NCBI RefSeq assembly: GCF_003472385.1
Contig: NZ_QRLV01000002.1
Coordinates: forward strand, 124,001-188,000
DNA length: 64,000 bases
Direction of reading: 5' to 3'
Origin: Sutterella sp. AM11-39
GTDB lineage: Bacteria; Pseudomonadota; Gammaproteobacteria; Burkholderiales; Burkholderiaceae_F
Made by a program: the position numbers and the translations under genes. How positions within the stretch are numbered: the first letter of the stretch is position 1; every line of letters begins with the position of its first letter. This document shows positions 45,541-54,999 of this stretch, piece after piece. The notes beneath the pieces were generated by a model. It saw only the letters and a list, made by a program, of their open reading frames with translations, was not told the DNA's origin and did not search any database.

Positions 45541-45574
45541 GCACTCCGAGAGGCGCTGAAATTCTTCCAAGCTC

Positions 45575-45603
45575 TTGGTTTCCTTGTGAGTTTTGGGCAT
45601 AAT
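45575..45603 (+). promoter_or_regulatory. Promoter of tRNA-Gly
   Basis: TTGGTT and CATAAT are separated by 17 bases, with the -10 box ending 11 bases before the tRNA. Confidence 0.65.
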
Positions 45604-45614
45604 TAGCGACTCAT

Positions 45615-45688
45615 GCGGGCGTAGTTCAATGGCAGAACGAAAGCTTCCCAAGCTTTATACGAGGGTTCGATTCCCTTCGCCCGCTCCA
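45615..45688 (+). tRNA. tRNA-Gly, anticodon CCC
   Basis: A 74-base cloverleaf with encoded CCA. The acceptor GCGGGCG pairs with CGCCCGC, anticodon loop TTCCCAA gives CCC, and the T arm is GAGGGTTCGATTCCCTT. It reads GGG codons and closely resembles the enterobacterial tRNA-Gly(CCC). Confidence 0.95.
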
Positions 45689-45757
45689 AGATTCGACGAA
45701 ACGGACCGCTTTTGACAACGGTCCGTTTTGGCTATCTACTGTCCTCCTTTTTTCAGC

Positions 45758-46480
45758 ATGTCCGGCAAAGAACTCACACCTGAAGAGCTCGAGGAGCTCA
45801 AGAACCGTCATATCCGCAGTTTCGTGCTGCGCCGCGGCCACATTTCCGTCGCCCAGGAGCGCGCTTTCGAGGAAATCTTCCCGAAATACGAAGTCAAGTA
45901 CGAGGCCAAACCCTTTGACGACGAGGCCGCCTTCGGCCGCAAAGCGCCGTTGGTTCTTGAAATCGGCTGCGGCATGGGCGAAACGACGGCCGCCATCGCT
46001 CAGGCTCATCCGGAAGTCAACTTCCTGGGCTGCGAAGTGTTCGTCGCCGGCGTCGGCGCGCTCAGCAAGCGTATCGATGAAATGGGTCTTGAGAACATCC
46101 GCATCGCGCGTCACGACGCCGTGGAAGTGGTCCGTGACATGCTCGCACCCGATTCACTCTCGGGCATCCACGTCTACTTCCCCGATCCCTGGCGCAAGGC
46201 CCGTCACCACAAGCGCCGTCTGATCCGTCCGGAAATCGTTTCGCTGCTCGCCTCCCGCCTGCAGCCCGGCGCCTATATCCACTGTGCCACCGACTGGGAA
46301 AACTACGCCGAACAAATGCTCGAAGTGCTCTCGTCCGAACCGCTTCTGAAAAACCTTCATCCGGAAGGCTTCTCTCCGGTGATGGCCAATCCCTTGTGCG
46401 AGCGTCCCTGCACCAAGTTCCAGGCCCGAGGCGAACGACTCGGCCACGGCGTATGGGATCTCGTCTTCGTGCGCATCTGA
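45758..46480 (+). CDS. trmB: tRNA (guanine-N7)-methyltransferase
   Basis: A 240-residue SAM enzyme making m7G46 in tRNA. It has [20 protein letters not shown], the signature [16 protein letters not shown] and, at the C-terminus, [17 protein letters not shown]. It begins [14 protein letters not shown]; the open frame upstream starts with TTG and has no support. It lies 69 bases downstream of tRNA-Gly. Confidence 0.95.
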   Translation: MSGKELTPEELEELKNRHIRSFVLRRGHISVAQERAFEEIFPKYEVKYEAKPFDDEAAFGRKAPLVLEIGCGMGETTAAIAQAHPEVNFLGCEVFVAGVGALSKRIDEMGLENIRIARHDAVEVVRDMLAPDSLSGIHVYFPDPWRKARHHKRRLIRPEIVSLLASRLQPGAYIHCATDWENYAEQMLEVLSSEPLLKNLHPEGFSPVMANPLCERPCTKFQARGERLGHGVWDLVFVRI

Positions 46481-46497
46481 ATTTCCCCGCACCCTCA

Positions 46498-46535
46498 AAA
46501 AAAGCCCCGGCGAGGCTTCGTCCCGTCGGGGTTTT
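46498..46535. terminator. Bidirectional terminator between trmB and the Hsp20 gene
   Basis: The stem CCCCGGCG/CGTCGGGG (one G-T pair) has AAAAAAAG on the left and TTTTC on the right, between convergent stops. Confidence 0.75.
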
Positions 46536-46556
46536 CATTTGCAAAGCGCTTGCCGA

Positions 46557-47000
46557 TCAGGCGATCGTGATCATGCGCTTGGCAGGTTCCTGATGCTCGG
46601 GCTGCTTGGGCACTTCGATCGTCAGAATGCCGTCTTCAAAGCCAGCCTTGCAGTCTTTCTCATCCACGCTTTCGCCCACGTAAAACGTGCGGCTGCAGCT
46701 GCCGCTGTAGCGTTCCTGGCGAATCAGCTTACCTTCCTCGTTCTTTTCTTCGTCCTGATGGCTCTTGACCGCCGTCACCGTCAGGTAGCCGTCCTTCAAC
46801 TCGGCTGAAACGTCTTCCTTCTTGAAGCCCGGCAAATCGATGCTGAACTTGTAGGACGAATCCGTCTCGCGAATGTCGGTTTTCATCAGATGCGAGGCGT
46901 GCTTGCCGAACACGCGGTTGTGGCCGCGGCCGAAATCGGCAAACGGATCAAATACATCAAAAACACTGTCATCAAACAAACGCGGAAGCATTGCAGACAT
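46557..47000 (-). CDS. Small heat-shock protein (Hsp20/alpha-crystallin)
   Basis: A 147-residue chaperone. The alpha-crystallin domain covers about residues 38-135 (MKTDIRETDSSYKFSIDLPG, then FKKEDVSAELKDGYLTV, and AGFEDGILTIEVPKQ), and the C-terminal I-x-I-like MITIA is present. AAGGAG sits 8 bases before the ATG. The Shine-Dalgarno lies inside a 6-base-pair hairpin, suggesting temperature control of translation. Confidence 0.93.
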   Translation of the reverse strand: MSAMLPRLFDDSVFDVFDPFADFGRGHNRVFGKHASHLMKTDIRETDSSYKFSIDLPGFKKEDVSAELKDGYLTVTAVKSHQDEEKNEEGKLIRQERYSGSCSRTFYVGESVDEKDCKAGFEDGILTIEVPKQPEHQEPAKRMITIA

Positions 47001-47639
47001 GATCTTCACTCCTTCTGAGCGGAGTGCCGCCGCACACTATCTTCATGCGGTCGGACGCTTCGCTCGCATTAAATCGCTATGTCACACCGGACGAGGACCT
47101 TTTCGGAAACCCTCGTCCTTTCCTACAGTGCTATATGGCTGCGCGTCCGCACCTTTTATATTGGATCAAATCCCAATTGGAATTACGCGATTTAGCCACA
47201 GTGTCGCCTTCGTTTTCCACGAGCGCACTTTTTCTTGCCTTTAGCAAGAGACAAAACCCGTATTTACTAAAAGTATTTTTTCTTCTTCAGAAAAAGCTTT
47301 TTAAACTATCATTTAAACGATTTAATGTTGCTCTTTCGCAACATTCAAACACCTTCAAGGAAAACCTAAAACACAGAATTTTTATTTATTTTCAACGGTC
47401 TAGATGTTGCCGCTCGTCGGTATGTTTCTCTAAAAATTTAAACTCCATCAAAAAGTGTTTAATTTTTTCCCATTTAATCAATTTGACTGAGCCGAACTAC
47501 GCCATTGAGCGTATCATCCTAAACGTAGAAACGACATTTCGCCGCTTCTGATACATAAAGTCCGGTTGTGCGCCATCAAAACTCCGAGACGAAGTTGCTT
47601 GACGTCGTTCAGCCTGACAGAGAGAGGAGAAAAATAAAA
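47001..47639. other. A+T-rich divergent intergenic region
   Basis: These 639 bases separate the Hsp20 gene and the flavoprotein gene. From about 47130 to 47530 the sequence is far richer in A+T than its surroundings. It contains a perfect hairpin AATGTTGC-N6-GCAACATT (47324-47345), a palindrome AAAAAGCTTTTT (47291-47302) and several AT tracts. One long open frame (47024-47551) crosses it but looks non-coding. Confidence 0.6.
47007..47026 (-). promoter_or_regulatory. Candidate RNA thermometer hairpin in the Hsp20 leader
   Basis: In the mRNA, CACTCC pairs with GGAGTG across an 8-base loop. The 3' arm contains most of the Shine-Dalgarno AAGGAG. Melting on heat shock would free it. A second hairpin (GGACGAGG/CCTCGTCC, 47089-47118) lies further up the leader. 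Confidence 0.55.
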
Positions 47640-49157
47640 ATGTTGGATCTTAATCGCCGTTCCCTGATCAAAGGTTCCGTGGCTGCAGGCGTTACCGCAC
47701 TGTTCGGAACGGCCGCTCAGGCTTCCACGAAAGTTCCTGCAAAGTGGGACGAAACCCATGACGTCGTCGTGATCGGTTCCGGTTTTGCCGGTCTGGCTGC
47801 CGCTATCGAAGCTAAGAAGGCAGGCGCCGACACGGTCGTTCTTGAAAAGATGCCTACCGCAGGCGGCAACTCCATCATCAACGGCGGCATTCTGACGGCT
47901 ACCGGATGCCCGCAGCAGCTCAAGCACGGCATCAAGGACTCGCCCGAACTGCTCGCTTCCGACATGCTCGCCGCCGGTCTGTACATGAACCAGCCTGAAA
48001 AGGTGAAGCTCGTTGCCAAGAGCGCTCTGTCGAACTACGAATGGACGGTCAAGGAGCTCGGCGTTGAATACAACCTCGAAGCCATCGGCCAGGAAGGCGG
48101 TCACAGCGTTCCGCGCTACGTCTTCACGAAGAACGGTTCGGGCTCCGGCATCGTTACCAAGGAACTCGAGAAACTCAAGAAGATGGGCGTTCCGGTGCGT
48201 CTGCGCTGCTATGTCGAACGTATCTTCCGTGACGACAGCGGTCGTGTGGTCGGCATTCAGGTTCGCGACGGCTATCGCTTCCCGAAGGCCGGTTCCGGCA
48301 AGGTCAAGACCATTGGCGTTAAGAAGGGCTTGGTGCTCTGCTACGGCGGCTTCTCGCGTGACGTTGACTACCGCATGATGCAGGACCCGAAGCTTGTCGC
48401 CAAGCTCGACTCCACCAACCAGCCCGGTGCAACGGCCGAACTGTGGCGTGAAACGAGCCGCATCGGTTGCGCACAGGTTCAGAACGACTGGATCCAGTGC
48501 ACGCCGTGGAACAGCCCGAAGGAAAAGGGCATGGGTCTGGGCTGGACGTTCTCCCAGTCTGGCGCTGCCGAATTCGGTCTGTGGGTCAACACGGCCGGCA
48601 AGCGCTTCGTCGACGAACTCGCCAACCGCAAGGTTCGTGCCGACGCCATCATGGTTGAACAAAACAAGGGTCTGCGCGCCGTGGCCATCTGCACGGAAGC
48701 CAACCTGAAGTCCTACAACGTGGCTCGTCCGGGCATGCTCAAAAAGTTGCTCGAATCCGGCGTTGTGAAGCAGTACAAGACCTTAGCCGACATTGCCGCC
48801 GACTACAAGATGCCGGCTGATGTGCTCGCCAAGACGGTCGAAACCTTCAACAAGGCCGTGAAGGATCGCAAGGATCCGGAATTCAACCGCATCATGAACC
48901 CCGAACAGGTTCCGCTGGTTGACGGTCCTTGGTACGCTGCCGAAATGAGCCCGAAGGTTCACCACTGCATGGGCGGTCTGGTGACCGATATGCAGTGCCG
49001 CGTGATGGACATCTCCACGAGCAAGCCGGTTCCGGGGTTGTTCGCCGCCGGCGAAGCAACCTCCGGCGTGCACGGTGCCGTCCGTCTGGGTTCCTGCGCC
49101 ATCCTTGACTGCCTGGTCAACGGTCGTATCGCCGGCCAGGAAGCCGCTAAGGCCTAA
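47640..49157 (+). CDS. Tat-exported FAD reductase of the flavocytochrome c / fumarate reductase family
   Basis: A 505-residue periplasmic flavoprotein. It has a Tat signal (LNRRSLIKGSVAAGVTALFG), the FAD-binding VVVIGSGFAGLAAAIEAKKA, GGNSIINGG, and the C-terminal HHCMGGLVTD and FAAGEATSGVHGAVRLG. In the fumarate-reductase relatives the ANR-LGG loop carries a catalytic Arg; here the loop is GAVRLGSC, keeping Arg but changing Asn to Val, so the substrate may not be fumarate (urocanate, an acrylate or another enoate are options). GAGGAG precedes the ATG. A tetraheme cytochrome gene follows. Confidence 0.85.
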   Translation: MLDLNRRSLIKGSVAAGVTALFGTAAQASTKVPAKWDETHDVVVIGSGFAGLAAAIEAKKAGADTVVLEKMPTAGGNSIINGGILTATGCPQQLKHGIKDSPELLASDMLAAGLYMNQPEKVKLVAKSALSNYEWTVKELGVEYNLEAIGQEGGHSVPRYVFTKNGSGSGIVTKELEKLKKMGVPVRLRCYVERIFRDDSGRVVGIQVRDGYRFPKAGSGKVKTIGVKKGLVLCYGGFSRDVDYRMMQDPKLVAKLDSTNQPGATAELWRETSRIGCAQVQNDWIQCTPWNSPKEKGMGLGWTFSQSGAAEFGLWVNTAGKRFVDELANRKVRADAIMVEQNKGLRAVAICTEANLKSYNVARPGMLKKLLESGVVKQYKTLADIAADYKMPADVLAKTVETFNKAVKDRKDPEFNRIMNPEQVPLVDGPWYAAEMSPKVHHCMGGLVTDMQCRVMDISTSKPVPGLFAAGEATSGVHGAVRLGSCAILDCLVNGRIAGQEAAKA

Positions 49158-49219
49158 ATCTGAACGAACCGTTGCGCTGACGGCCTCGCGCCGAAGCGCA
49201 AGGTGACTTCCGATTGATT

Positions 49220-49260
49220 GCGGCGAAACGATTTACACAAACCGTTTCGCCGCGTTTTGT
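49220..49260 (+). terminator. Hairpin with T-rich tail between flavoprotein and cytochrome genes
   Basis: An 11-base-pair perfect stem GCGGCGAAACG/CGTTTCGCCGC with a 12-base loop is followed by GTTTTGTTTTG. It has intrinsic-terminator form and lies 62 bases after the flavoprotein stop and 29 before the cytochrome ATG, so it should reduce read-through. Confidence 0.75.
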
Positions 49261-49288
49261 TTTGATTTCCTCCACAAAGGCATTGTTT

Positions 49289-49633
49289 ATGCGTTTTGCC
49301 AAACTCGTCGCTCTGAGCACCATTCTGCTGTGCGCCGCCACTACGAGCGGCTACGCGGCCACCGGAGCCGAACGGCACGTTGCCAAAGGCGTGAAATGTG
49401 AGATCTGCCACGGTCCCGACAAGGCCAACCCGCAGCTGCCGACCATCGACAACTGCAAGACCTGCCACGACATCAAAGCCTTGGTTGAAAAGACCAAAAA
49501 CATCAAGCCGACCAATCCGCACGTCTCGCCGCACTATCAGGATCAGCTCGACTGCGTCAACTGTCACTACATGCACGAAGAGCCGGTCAACTTCTGCGAC
49601 CAGTGCCACACCTTCGGCTTTAAGGTACCCTGA
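49289..49633 (+). CDS. Exported tetraheme cytochrome c
   Basis: A 114-residue protein with a Sec signal (FAKLVALSTILLCAATTSGYA) and four heme-binding CxxCH motifs (CEICH, CKTCH, CVNCH, CDQCH). It resembles the tetraheme domain at the N-terminus of Shewanella-type flavocytochrome c, here on its own gene. It would pass electrons from a membrane quinol dehydrogenase to the upstream flavoprotein. AAAGG lies 8 bases before the ATG. Confidence 0.9.
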   Translation: MRFAKLVALSTILLCAATTSGYAATGAERHVAKGVKCEICHGPDKANPQLPTIDNCKTCHDIKALVEKTKNIKPTNPHVSPHYQDQLDCVNCHYMHEEPVNFCDQCHTFGFKVP

Positions 49634-49639
49634 CAAAGA

Positions 49640-49655
49640 GCCGCCCGAAGGCGGC
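49640..49655. terminator. Hairpin between cytochrome and hisI
   Basis: Stem GCCGCC/GGCGGC with loop CGAA lies between convergent stops. T tails are weak on the plus strand and moderate on the minus strand (CTCTTTG). Confidence 0.5.
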
Positions 49656-49669
49656 CCGATACATTGTCT

Positions 49670-50062
49670 TTAGTGCTTGGCATAGAGCCGATCCGGCGAA
49701 ACAATGACCGGGTCGGTGGTATGCCATTCGTCGTTTTCAAGCCTGCGGTAAAAGCAGCTCTCTCGTCCGGTGTGGCAAGCCATACCTCCCACTTGAGTGA
49801 CAACGTAGAGCACGCTGTCGCCGTCACAGTCAAGCCGAATTTCGTGCAGCTTCTGCACGTTTCCCGACTCTTCGCCCTTACGCCAAAGTCTGCCGCGCGA
49901 GCGTGAGAAGTACACGCCGCGACCGGTCGAGCACGCTTCCCGCAACGCCTCGGCGTTGGCCCAGGCGAGCATCAGCACGCGTCCGCTTTGAAAGTCTTGC
50001 GCCACCACGGGAACGAGCCCGTCGGCGTTGAACTTCACTTCGTCGATCCAATCCTTTGTCAC
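49670..50062 (-). CDS. hisI: Phosphoribosyl-AMP cyclohydrolase
   Basis: A 130-residue enzyme opening the adenine ring in step 3 of histidine synthesis. It shows [38 protein letters not shown] and the metal motif [13 protein letters not shown] followed by [11 protein letters not shown]. It is the single-domain form: no HisE domain is fused and no hisE follows. Its start overlaps the hisF stop by 4 bases. Confidence 0.95.
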   Translation of the reverse strand: MTKDWIDEVKFNADGLVPVVAQDFQSGRVLMLAWANAEALREACSTGRGVYFSRSRGRLWRKGEESGNVQKLHEIRLDCDGDSVLYVVTQVGGMACHTGRESCFYRRLENDEWHTTDPVIVSPDRLYAKH

Positions 50063-50829
50063 AGCCGCACCGTGATGCCTTTTTCGGCCATGTATTCCTT
50101 GGCTTGACGCACGGAATATTCGCCGAAGTGAAAAATCGAAGCAGCCAAAACAGCATCAGCCTTACCGATCGTGACGCCCTCGACCAGATGATCGAGATTG
50201 CCGACGCCGCCCGAAGCGATTACGGGAACGGAAACCGCCTCCGAAACCGTACGGGTGAGTTCCAAATCAAACCCCTGCTTGGTGCCGTCGCAGTCCATGC
50301 TCGTGAGCAGAATTTCTCCCGCGCCGAGAGCCGTGACCTTCTTGGCCCATTCGACGGCATCAAGTCCCGTTGCCGTACGTCCGCCGTGGGTGTAGACCTC
50401 CCACCCCTTGCTAGGATCGGCCTTGTCGCGTCGTCTGGCATCAATGGCCACCACAATGCACTGAGAGCCGTGCAGCGCGGCCGACTCTCCGATCAGATCG
50501 GGATTGTTGACACCTGCCGTATTGATCGAAATTTTGTCGGCGCCGGCATTCAATAGCCGGCGAATGTCTGAGACCTTGCGCACGCCGCCGCCCACCGTAA
50601 GCGGAATGAACACCTGGCCGGCCACGGCCTCGATCACTGACAAAATGATGTCGCGCTGATCACTGGAGGCCGTGATGTCGAGAAAGGTCAACTCATCGGC
50701 CCCTTCTTCGTTGTAGCGGCGGGCGATTTCCACGGGGTCGCCGGCATCGCGCAGCGAAACAAAGTTAACGCCCTTGACGACGCGCCCTGCGGTCACGTCC
50801 AAGCACGGGATGATGCGTTTGGCAAGCAT
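50059..50829 (-). CDS. hisF: Imidazole glycerol phosphate synthase cyclase subunit
   Basis: A 256-residue TIM barrel. It begins [20 protein letters not shown] with the catalytic Asp, and has [20 protein letters not shown], the second Asp in [18 protein letters not shown] and [16 protein letters not shown]. With HisH it makes IGP and AICAR. It is 25 bases after hisA. Confidence 0.97.
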   Translation of the reverse strand: MLAKRIIPCLDVTAGRVVKGVNFVSLRDAGDPVEIARRYNEEGADELTFLDITASSDQRDIILSVIEAVAGQVFIPLTVGGGVRKVSDIRRLLNAGADKISINTAGVNNPDLIGESAALHGSQCIVVAIDARRRDKADPSKGWEVYTHGGRTATGLDAVEWAKKVTALGAGEILLTSMDCDGTKQGFDLELTRTVSEAVSVPVIASGGVGNLDHLVEGVTIGKADAVLAASIFHFGEYSVRQAKEYMAEKGITVRL

Positions 50830-50854
50830 GGTTCGCGTCCTTTAATGAGTTCAG

Positions 50855-51592
50855 TCATTCGATGCCGACGAGCTTTTGAGCTTCGGCAAAATCAATGGTG
50901 CCCTCGTAGAGACTGCGGCCGAGCACCGCTCCCATGACGCCATCGCCTTCGACCTTCAAAAGCGCGCGCACGTCCTCGAGCGTATGCATGCCGCCCGAAG
51001 CAATCACAGGCACGGAAACAGCGCGGGCAAGCGCGGCGGTCGCTTCCACATTCACGCCCGAGAGCATGCCGTCGCGGGTGATGTCCGTATAAAGGAACGC
51101 TGAGACACCGTAGTCTTCAAAACGCTTAGCCAGATCAATGACATCGTGCCCGGTGCTCTTCACCCATCCGTCGGTGGCCACGATACCGTCCTTGGCATCC
51201 AGAGCCACGATGATGCTGTCGGTAAAGACGGCGCAGGCTTCCTTCAGAAAACCCGGAGTCTTCACGGCAGCCGTGCCGATCACGGCATAACGCACACCCG
51301 CATCAAGATATGCTTCGATCTGATCAAGCGTACGGATGCCGCCGCCCACTTCAATTTCGGCGTCCTCTCCGATTTCTTCGATCATCTCACGAATGAGCGG
51401 CGCATTCACGGGCTTACCCGTCTTGGCACCGTCCAAATCCACGATATGGATGCGCTCGGCACCCAAATCCGCCCACTGACAGGCCTGATCAACCGCGTCT
51501 TCGTTGTAAACCGTGATGTTGTTTTCCAAATCGCCCTGACGCAGACGCACGCAACGCCCCTTTTGCAGATCGATTGCAGGAATTAAAAGCAT
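50855..51592 (-). CDS. hisA: ProFAR isomerase HisA
   Basis: A 245-residue TIM barrel catalysing the Amadori isomerisation in step 4. Markers are LLIPAIDLQKGRCVRLRQGD with the catalytic Asp, IEVGGGIRTLDQIEAYLDAG, YTDITRDGMLSGVN with the second Asp, and VIASGGMHTLEDVRAL. An 84-base spacer separates it from hisH. Confidence 0.97.
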   Translation of the reverse strand: MLLIPAIDLQKGRCVRLRQGDLENNITVYNEDAVDQACQWADLGAERIHIVDLDGAKTGKPVNAPLIREMIEEIGEDAEIEVGGGIRTLDQIEAYLDAGVRYAVIGTAAVKTPGFLKEACAVFTDSIIVALDAKDGIVATDGWVKSTGHDVIDLAKRFEDYGVSAFLYTDITRDGMLSGVNVEATAALARAVSVPVIASGGMHTLEDVRALLKVEGDGVMGAVLGRSLYEGTIDFAEAQKLVGIE

Positions 51593-51676
51593 GATGAAAC
51601 CCGATTGTTTTGAAAAAAGGCTTTCCTTTAAGCCGGAAGATCACCCCGAAGACCTCTCCGAGGCGCAAACGAATGT

Positions 51677-52312
51677 TCAAATGTTCCAGTGCACGAAATT
51701 GGAAAAGATCTTCAAACCGCTTGCGGCGCTCTTTTCCGGGTGAAACTGGGTTGCAAAAATATTGTCTCTGGCAACGGCGCAGACAAAGGGCAGACCGTAG
51801 CTCGAGGTACCGGCCGCAAGCGCATCGTCTTCAGGCGCCACGAAATAGCTGTGCACGAAATAAAACCAGCTCTTGTCAGCAATGCCGTTCCACAAGGGAT
51901 GTGCCATGCGTTGCGTGACGGTGTTCCACCCCATCTGGGGCACTTTCAGTCGTTCGCCGTTGGCGCGTACCAGCGCAGCTTCCGGGAAGCGAATGACTTT
52001 GCCTGCCATGAGACCCAGACCCGCGCAGTCGTTTTCATCGCTGCGCTCAAAGAGCATCTGCATGCCGATGCAGACGGCCAAAACGGGTTTGGAAGCCAAA
52101 GCCCGCAAGACGGCGTCCTTCAATCCCGATTCTCCAAGACAGCGCATGCAGTCACCCATCGCTCCCTGTCCCGGAAAGATGACGCGGTCGGCCGCATCAA
52201 TTTCGGCCGCGCTTTGCGTAACCAACACATCGGCACCGTCGGCCACGGCCTTGACCGCTTGACCGACACTACGCAGATTACCGGTGCCGTAATCCACAAT
52301 GGCTATTTTCAT
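51677..52312 (-). CDS. hisH: Imidazole glycerol phosphate synthase glutaminase subunit
   Basis: A 211-residue class I glutamine amidotransferase. It begins [20 protein letters not shown]. The nucleophile Cys is in [11 protein letters not shown], and His and Glu are in [10 protein letters not shown]. It supplies ammonia to HisF. It overlaps the hisB stop by 4 bases. Confidence 0.96.
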   Translation of the reverse strand: MKIAIVDYGTGNLRSVGQAVKAVADGADVLVTQSAAEIDAADRVIFPGQGAMGDCMRCLGESGLKDAVLRALASKPVLAVCIGMQMLFERSDENDCAGLGLMAGKVIRFPEAALVRANGERLKVPQMGWNTVTQRMAHPLWNGIADKSWFYFVHSYFVAPEDDALAAGTSSYGLPFVCAVARDNIFATQFHPEKSAASGLKIFSNFVHWNI

Positions 52313-52896
52313 AGCGCACCCTTCGTGCTCGGAATCACATCGGCTGCGCGCGCATCGGTTGCCACCGCGGCACGCAACGCACGCGCAAACGCCTTAAAGA
52401 TCGACTCGGCCTGATGGTGAGCGTTCTCTCCCTTGAGATTATCGATGTGAAGCGTCATGCCGGCATGATTGGAAACCGCTTGGAAAAACTCGCGCACAAG
52501 CTGCGAGTCGAGTGCGCCGATCATCGGCGCGGCGAAGTCACACGAGAAATACAACCCCGGGCGCCCGGAAAGATCAAGCACAACGCGCGACAACGATTCG
52601 TCGAGCGGTATGCATGCCTGACCGTAGCGCACGATGCCCTTTTTGTCGCCGAGCGCTTCCTTGAGCGCCTGACCGAACACAATGCCAGCATCTTCGACCG
52701 TGTGATGGCCGTCAACGTAGAGGTCGCCCTCGACCTGCGCTTCCAGGTCCATCAATCCATGGCGGGCGATCTGCTCAAGCATGTGATCAAAAAAACCGAT
52801 GCCCGTGTTCACGGCGCAACGACCGGTGCCGTCCAAATTCAGACGCACCTTGATTTGCGTTTCTTTCGTGTTGCGCGAAATGGCTGCGGTACGCAT
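52309..52896 (-). CDS. hisB: Imidazoleglycerol-phosphate dehydratase
   Basis: A 195-residue manganese enzyme, dehydratase domain only, without the phosphatase domain seen in enterobacteria. It has metal motifs [11 protein letters not shown] and [17 protein letters not shown] plus [14 protein letters not shown]. The start [10 protein letters not shown] has AGGGAG upstream; the longer frame adds 19 unrelated residues. In many relatives hisC lies between hisD and hisB, but here there are only 81 bases. Confidence 0.96.
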   Translation of the reverse strand: MRTAAISRNTKETQIKVRLNLDGTGRCAVNTGIGFFDHMLEQIARHGLMDLEAQVEGDLYVDGHHTVEDAGIVFGQALKEALGDKKGIVRYGQACIPLDESLSRVVLDLSGRPGLYFSCDFAAPMIGALDSQLVREFFQAVSNHAGMTLHIDNLKGENAHHQAESIFKAFARALRAAVATDARAADVIPSTKGAL

Positions 52897-52977
52897 CAAC
52901 GGATACTCCCTAACATCGTTGATTGAACCCGAGCGGGCGCCGGCCTCGGCCACGCCCGTGCTACAGGTTTATGCCGA

Positions 52978-54282
52978 TTACTTTTCGTCCTGAATACGGT
53001 AGTGGGCACTAGCGGCGTGAGCATAAAGCGACTCGCCCTTACCCAGGCATTCGGCTATGCGTGCCAGAGGCGTAACGCCCTGCTGTTGCACGTAAATCAT
53101 GCTCGTACGTTTCTGGAAGTCATAAACGCCTAACGGCGAAGAGAAGCGGGCCGTGCGGCTCGTCGGCAGCACGTGGTTGGGACCAGCGCAGTAGTCGCCA
53201 AGTGCTTCGGACGAGTAGCGGCCCAGGAAAATGGCGCCCGCGTGGTGAATCAGATCTGCCCACTTTTCCGGATCGTCCGTGCTCATTTCCAAATGTTCAG
53301 GAGCGATCGTATCGGCAATGCGACAGGCTTCCTCCAAATCGCGAGTGACGATAATGGCGCCGCGGTTGGCAAGCGACTGACGGATGATGTCCTTGCGCGG
53401 CATCGATTCGATCTGACGATCCATCGAGGCTTCGACCGCATCGGCAAAAGCCGCGTCGGGCGTGAGCAACACCGCCTGCGCGAGCACGTCGTGCTCAGCC
53501 TGACTGAAAAGATCCATCGCAATCCAGTCCGGATCGGTCTTGCCGTCGCAAATGACGAGAATCTCGGAGGGGCCGGCGATCATGTCGATACCCACGCGAC
53601 CGAACACCTTACGTTTAGCTGCCGCCACATAAGCGTTGCCCGGGCCCACGATCTTGTCGACCGGCTCGATCGTTTCGGTACCGTAAGCAAGAGCTGCCAC
53701 AGCTTGCGCGCCGCCGATCGTAAAGGCGCGGGACACGCCGGCCAGACTTGCAGCAGCCAGAACCAATTGATTCTTCTGTCCGCCAGGAGTGGGCACTACC
53801 ATTTCGATACGCTTGACGCCTGCGACCAGAGCCGGCATCGCGTTCATCAGAACGGAACTCGGATAGGCCGCCAGACCGCCCGGGACATACAGACCGACCG
53901 AGTCGACGGGCGTGACACGCTGCCCCAACTTGTTGCCGTATTCGTCGCAAACCGTGAAGCTCTTTTCGAGTTCGTTTTCGTGGAACACGCGGATGCGGCG
54001 AGCCGCTTCTTCCAGAGCCGTACGCTGATCTTCAGGCAGCGTTTCGAGCGCTTGACGCATCTCTTCGGCCGAGATCACCAGATCGGAAAGCTTTTCTGCG
54101 GGCAGTCGGTCAAAGCGCGCCGTGTATTCGAGCACGGCCGCATCGCCACGCTCACGCACATCATCGACAATCGCTTCGGCCCGACGCGTGATCTCCGGAT
54201 CAACACTCGCGTCAACGGCCACCAATTCACTGAATTTCTTTTGGAAGTCTGCCTCGGCAGACGACAAACGACGAATCTGCAT
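52978..54282 (-). CDS. hisD: Histidinol dehydrogenase
   Basis: A 434-residue NAD enzyme for the last two oxidation steps. It shows [32 protein letters not shown], the zinc-site [14 protein letters not shown] and [12 protein letters not shown], and [16 protein letters not shown]. It is 27 bases after hisG. Confidence 0.97.
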   Translation of the reverse strand: MQIRRLSSAEADFQKKFSELVAVDASVDPEITRRAEAIVDDVRERGDAAVLEYTARFDRLPAEKLSDLVISAEEMRQALETLPEDQRTALEEAARRIRVFHENELEKSFTVCDEYGNKLGQRVTPVDSVGLYVPGGLAAYPSSVLMNAMPALVAGVKRIEMVVPTPGGQKNQLVLAAASLAGVSRAFTIGGAQAVAALAYGTETIEPVDKIVGPGNAYVAAAKRKVFGRVGIDMIAGPSEILVICDGKTDPDWIAMDLFSQAEHDVLAQAVLLTPDAAFADAVEASMDRQIESMPRKDIIRQSLANRGAIIVTRDLEEACRIADTIAPEHLEMSTDDPEKWADLIHHAGAIFLGRYSSEALGDYCAGPNHVLPTSRTARFSSPLGVYDFQKRTSMIYVQQQGVTPLARIAECLGKGESLYAHAASAHYRIQDEK

Positions 54283-54309
54283 TATTTCCTCCCTACAAAT
54301 CTTGCGTTC

Positions 54310-54963
54310 TTATTCCTTTCGACGGCGCTCTTCGGCAACCGAGCGCATGGCGTCCATGATCGGCATCAGTTCTTCACGCTTGAGCTTCATGGCAGCCTGA
54401 TTGACGATGAGGCGCGATGAAATCGGCGCAATCGTCTTAATCTCCACCATATTGTTGGCTTTGAGTGTCGCCCCAGTACTCACCAGATCAACGATGGCGT
54501 CGGCCAGTCCGGCAATCGGGGCAAGCTCCATGGAACCGTATAGCTTGATGAGGTCAACGTGAACGCCTTCGCGGGCGAAGTAGTCTCGCGACCACTTGAT
54601 GTACTTGGTCGCCACGCGAATGCGGCTGCCGCGGCGAACATTGGTCTCCCAGTCAAAGCCGCGGGGAGCGGCCACGCTCATGCGGCAGCGGGCGATGCCC
54701 AAGTCCACGGGCACGTACAGGCCGTTGCCGCCGTGCTCATAGAGCGAATCCCAGCCGGCAACGCCAAGGTCTGCCGCGCCGTACTGCACGTACGTCGGCA
54801 CATCGGTTGCACGAAGCACCACGATGCGGAGATCCTCCCGATTCGTTCCGATCATGAGCTTGCGCGAGTCTTCCGGATTTTCCAGCGGACGAATGCCGGC
54901 GGCGGCCAGAAACGGCAACACCTCCTCAAAGATTCGTCCTTTCGATAGAGCAAGCGTAATCAT
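54310..54963 (-). CDS. hisG: ATP phosphoribosyltransferase, short form
   Basis: A 217-residue catalytic subunit of the first histidine step. It begins [19 protein letters not shown] and has [14 protein letters not shown] and [13 protein letters not shown]. It lacks the C-terminal regulatory domain. Short HisG needs HisZ as regulatory partner, and no hisZ is in the window. It lies 36 bases after murA. Confidence 0.95.
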   Translation of the reverse strand: MITLALSKGRIFEEVLPFLAAAGIRPLENPEDSRKLMIGTNREDLRIVVLRATDVPTYVQYGAADLGVAGWDSLYEHGGNGLYVPVDLGIARCRMSVAAPRGFDWETNVRRGSRIRVATKYIKWSRDYFAREGVHVDLIKLYGSMELAPIAGLADAIVDLVSTGATLKANNMVEIKTIAPISSRLIVNQAAMKLKREELMPIMDAMRSVAEERRRKE

Positions 54964-54999
54964 TTCTGCGCCTTATTGTTTTCTTTTTTGGTTTTGGAT

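Noticed and set aside
47024..47551. A 175-codon frame across the A+T-rich gap
   Set aside because: No Shine-Dalgarno, starts inside the Hsp20 leader, composition (Lys, Phe, Leu, Ser, Arg) fits chance translation of A+T-rich DNA. Kept only as an observation.
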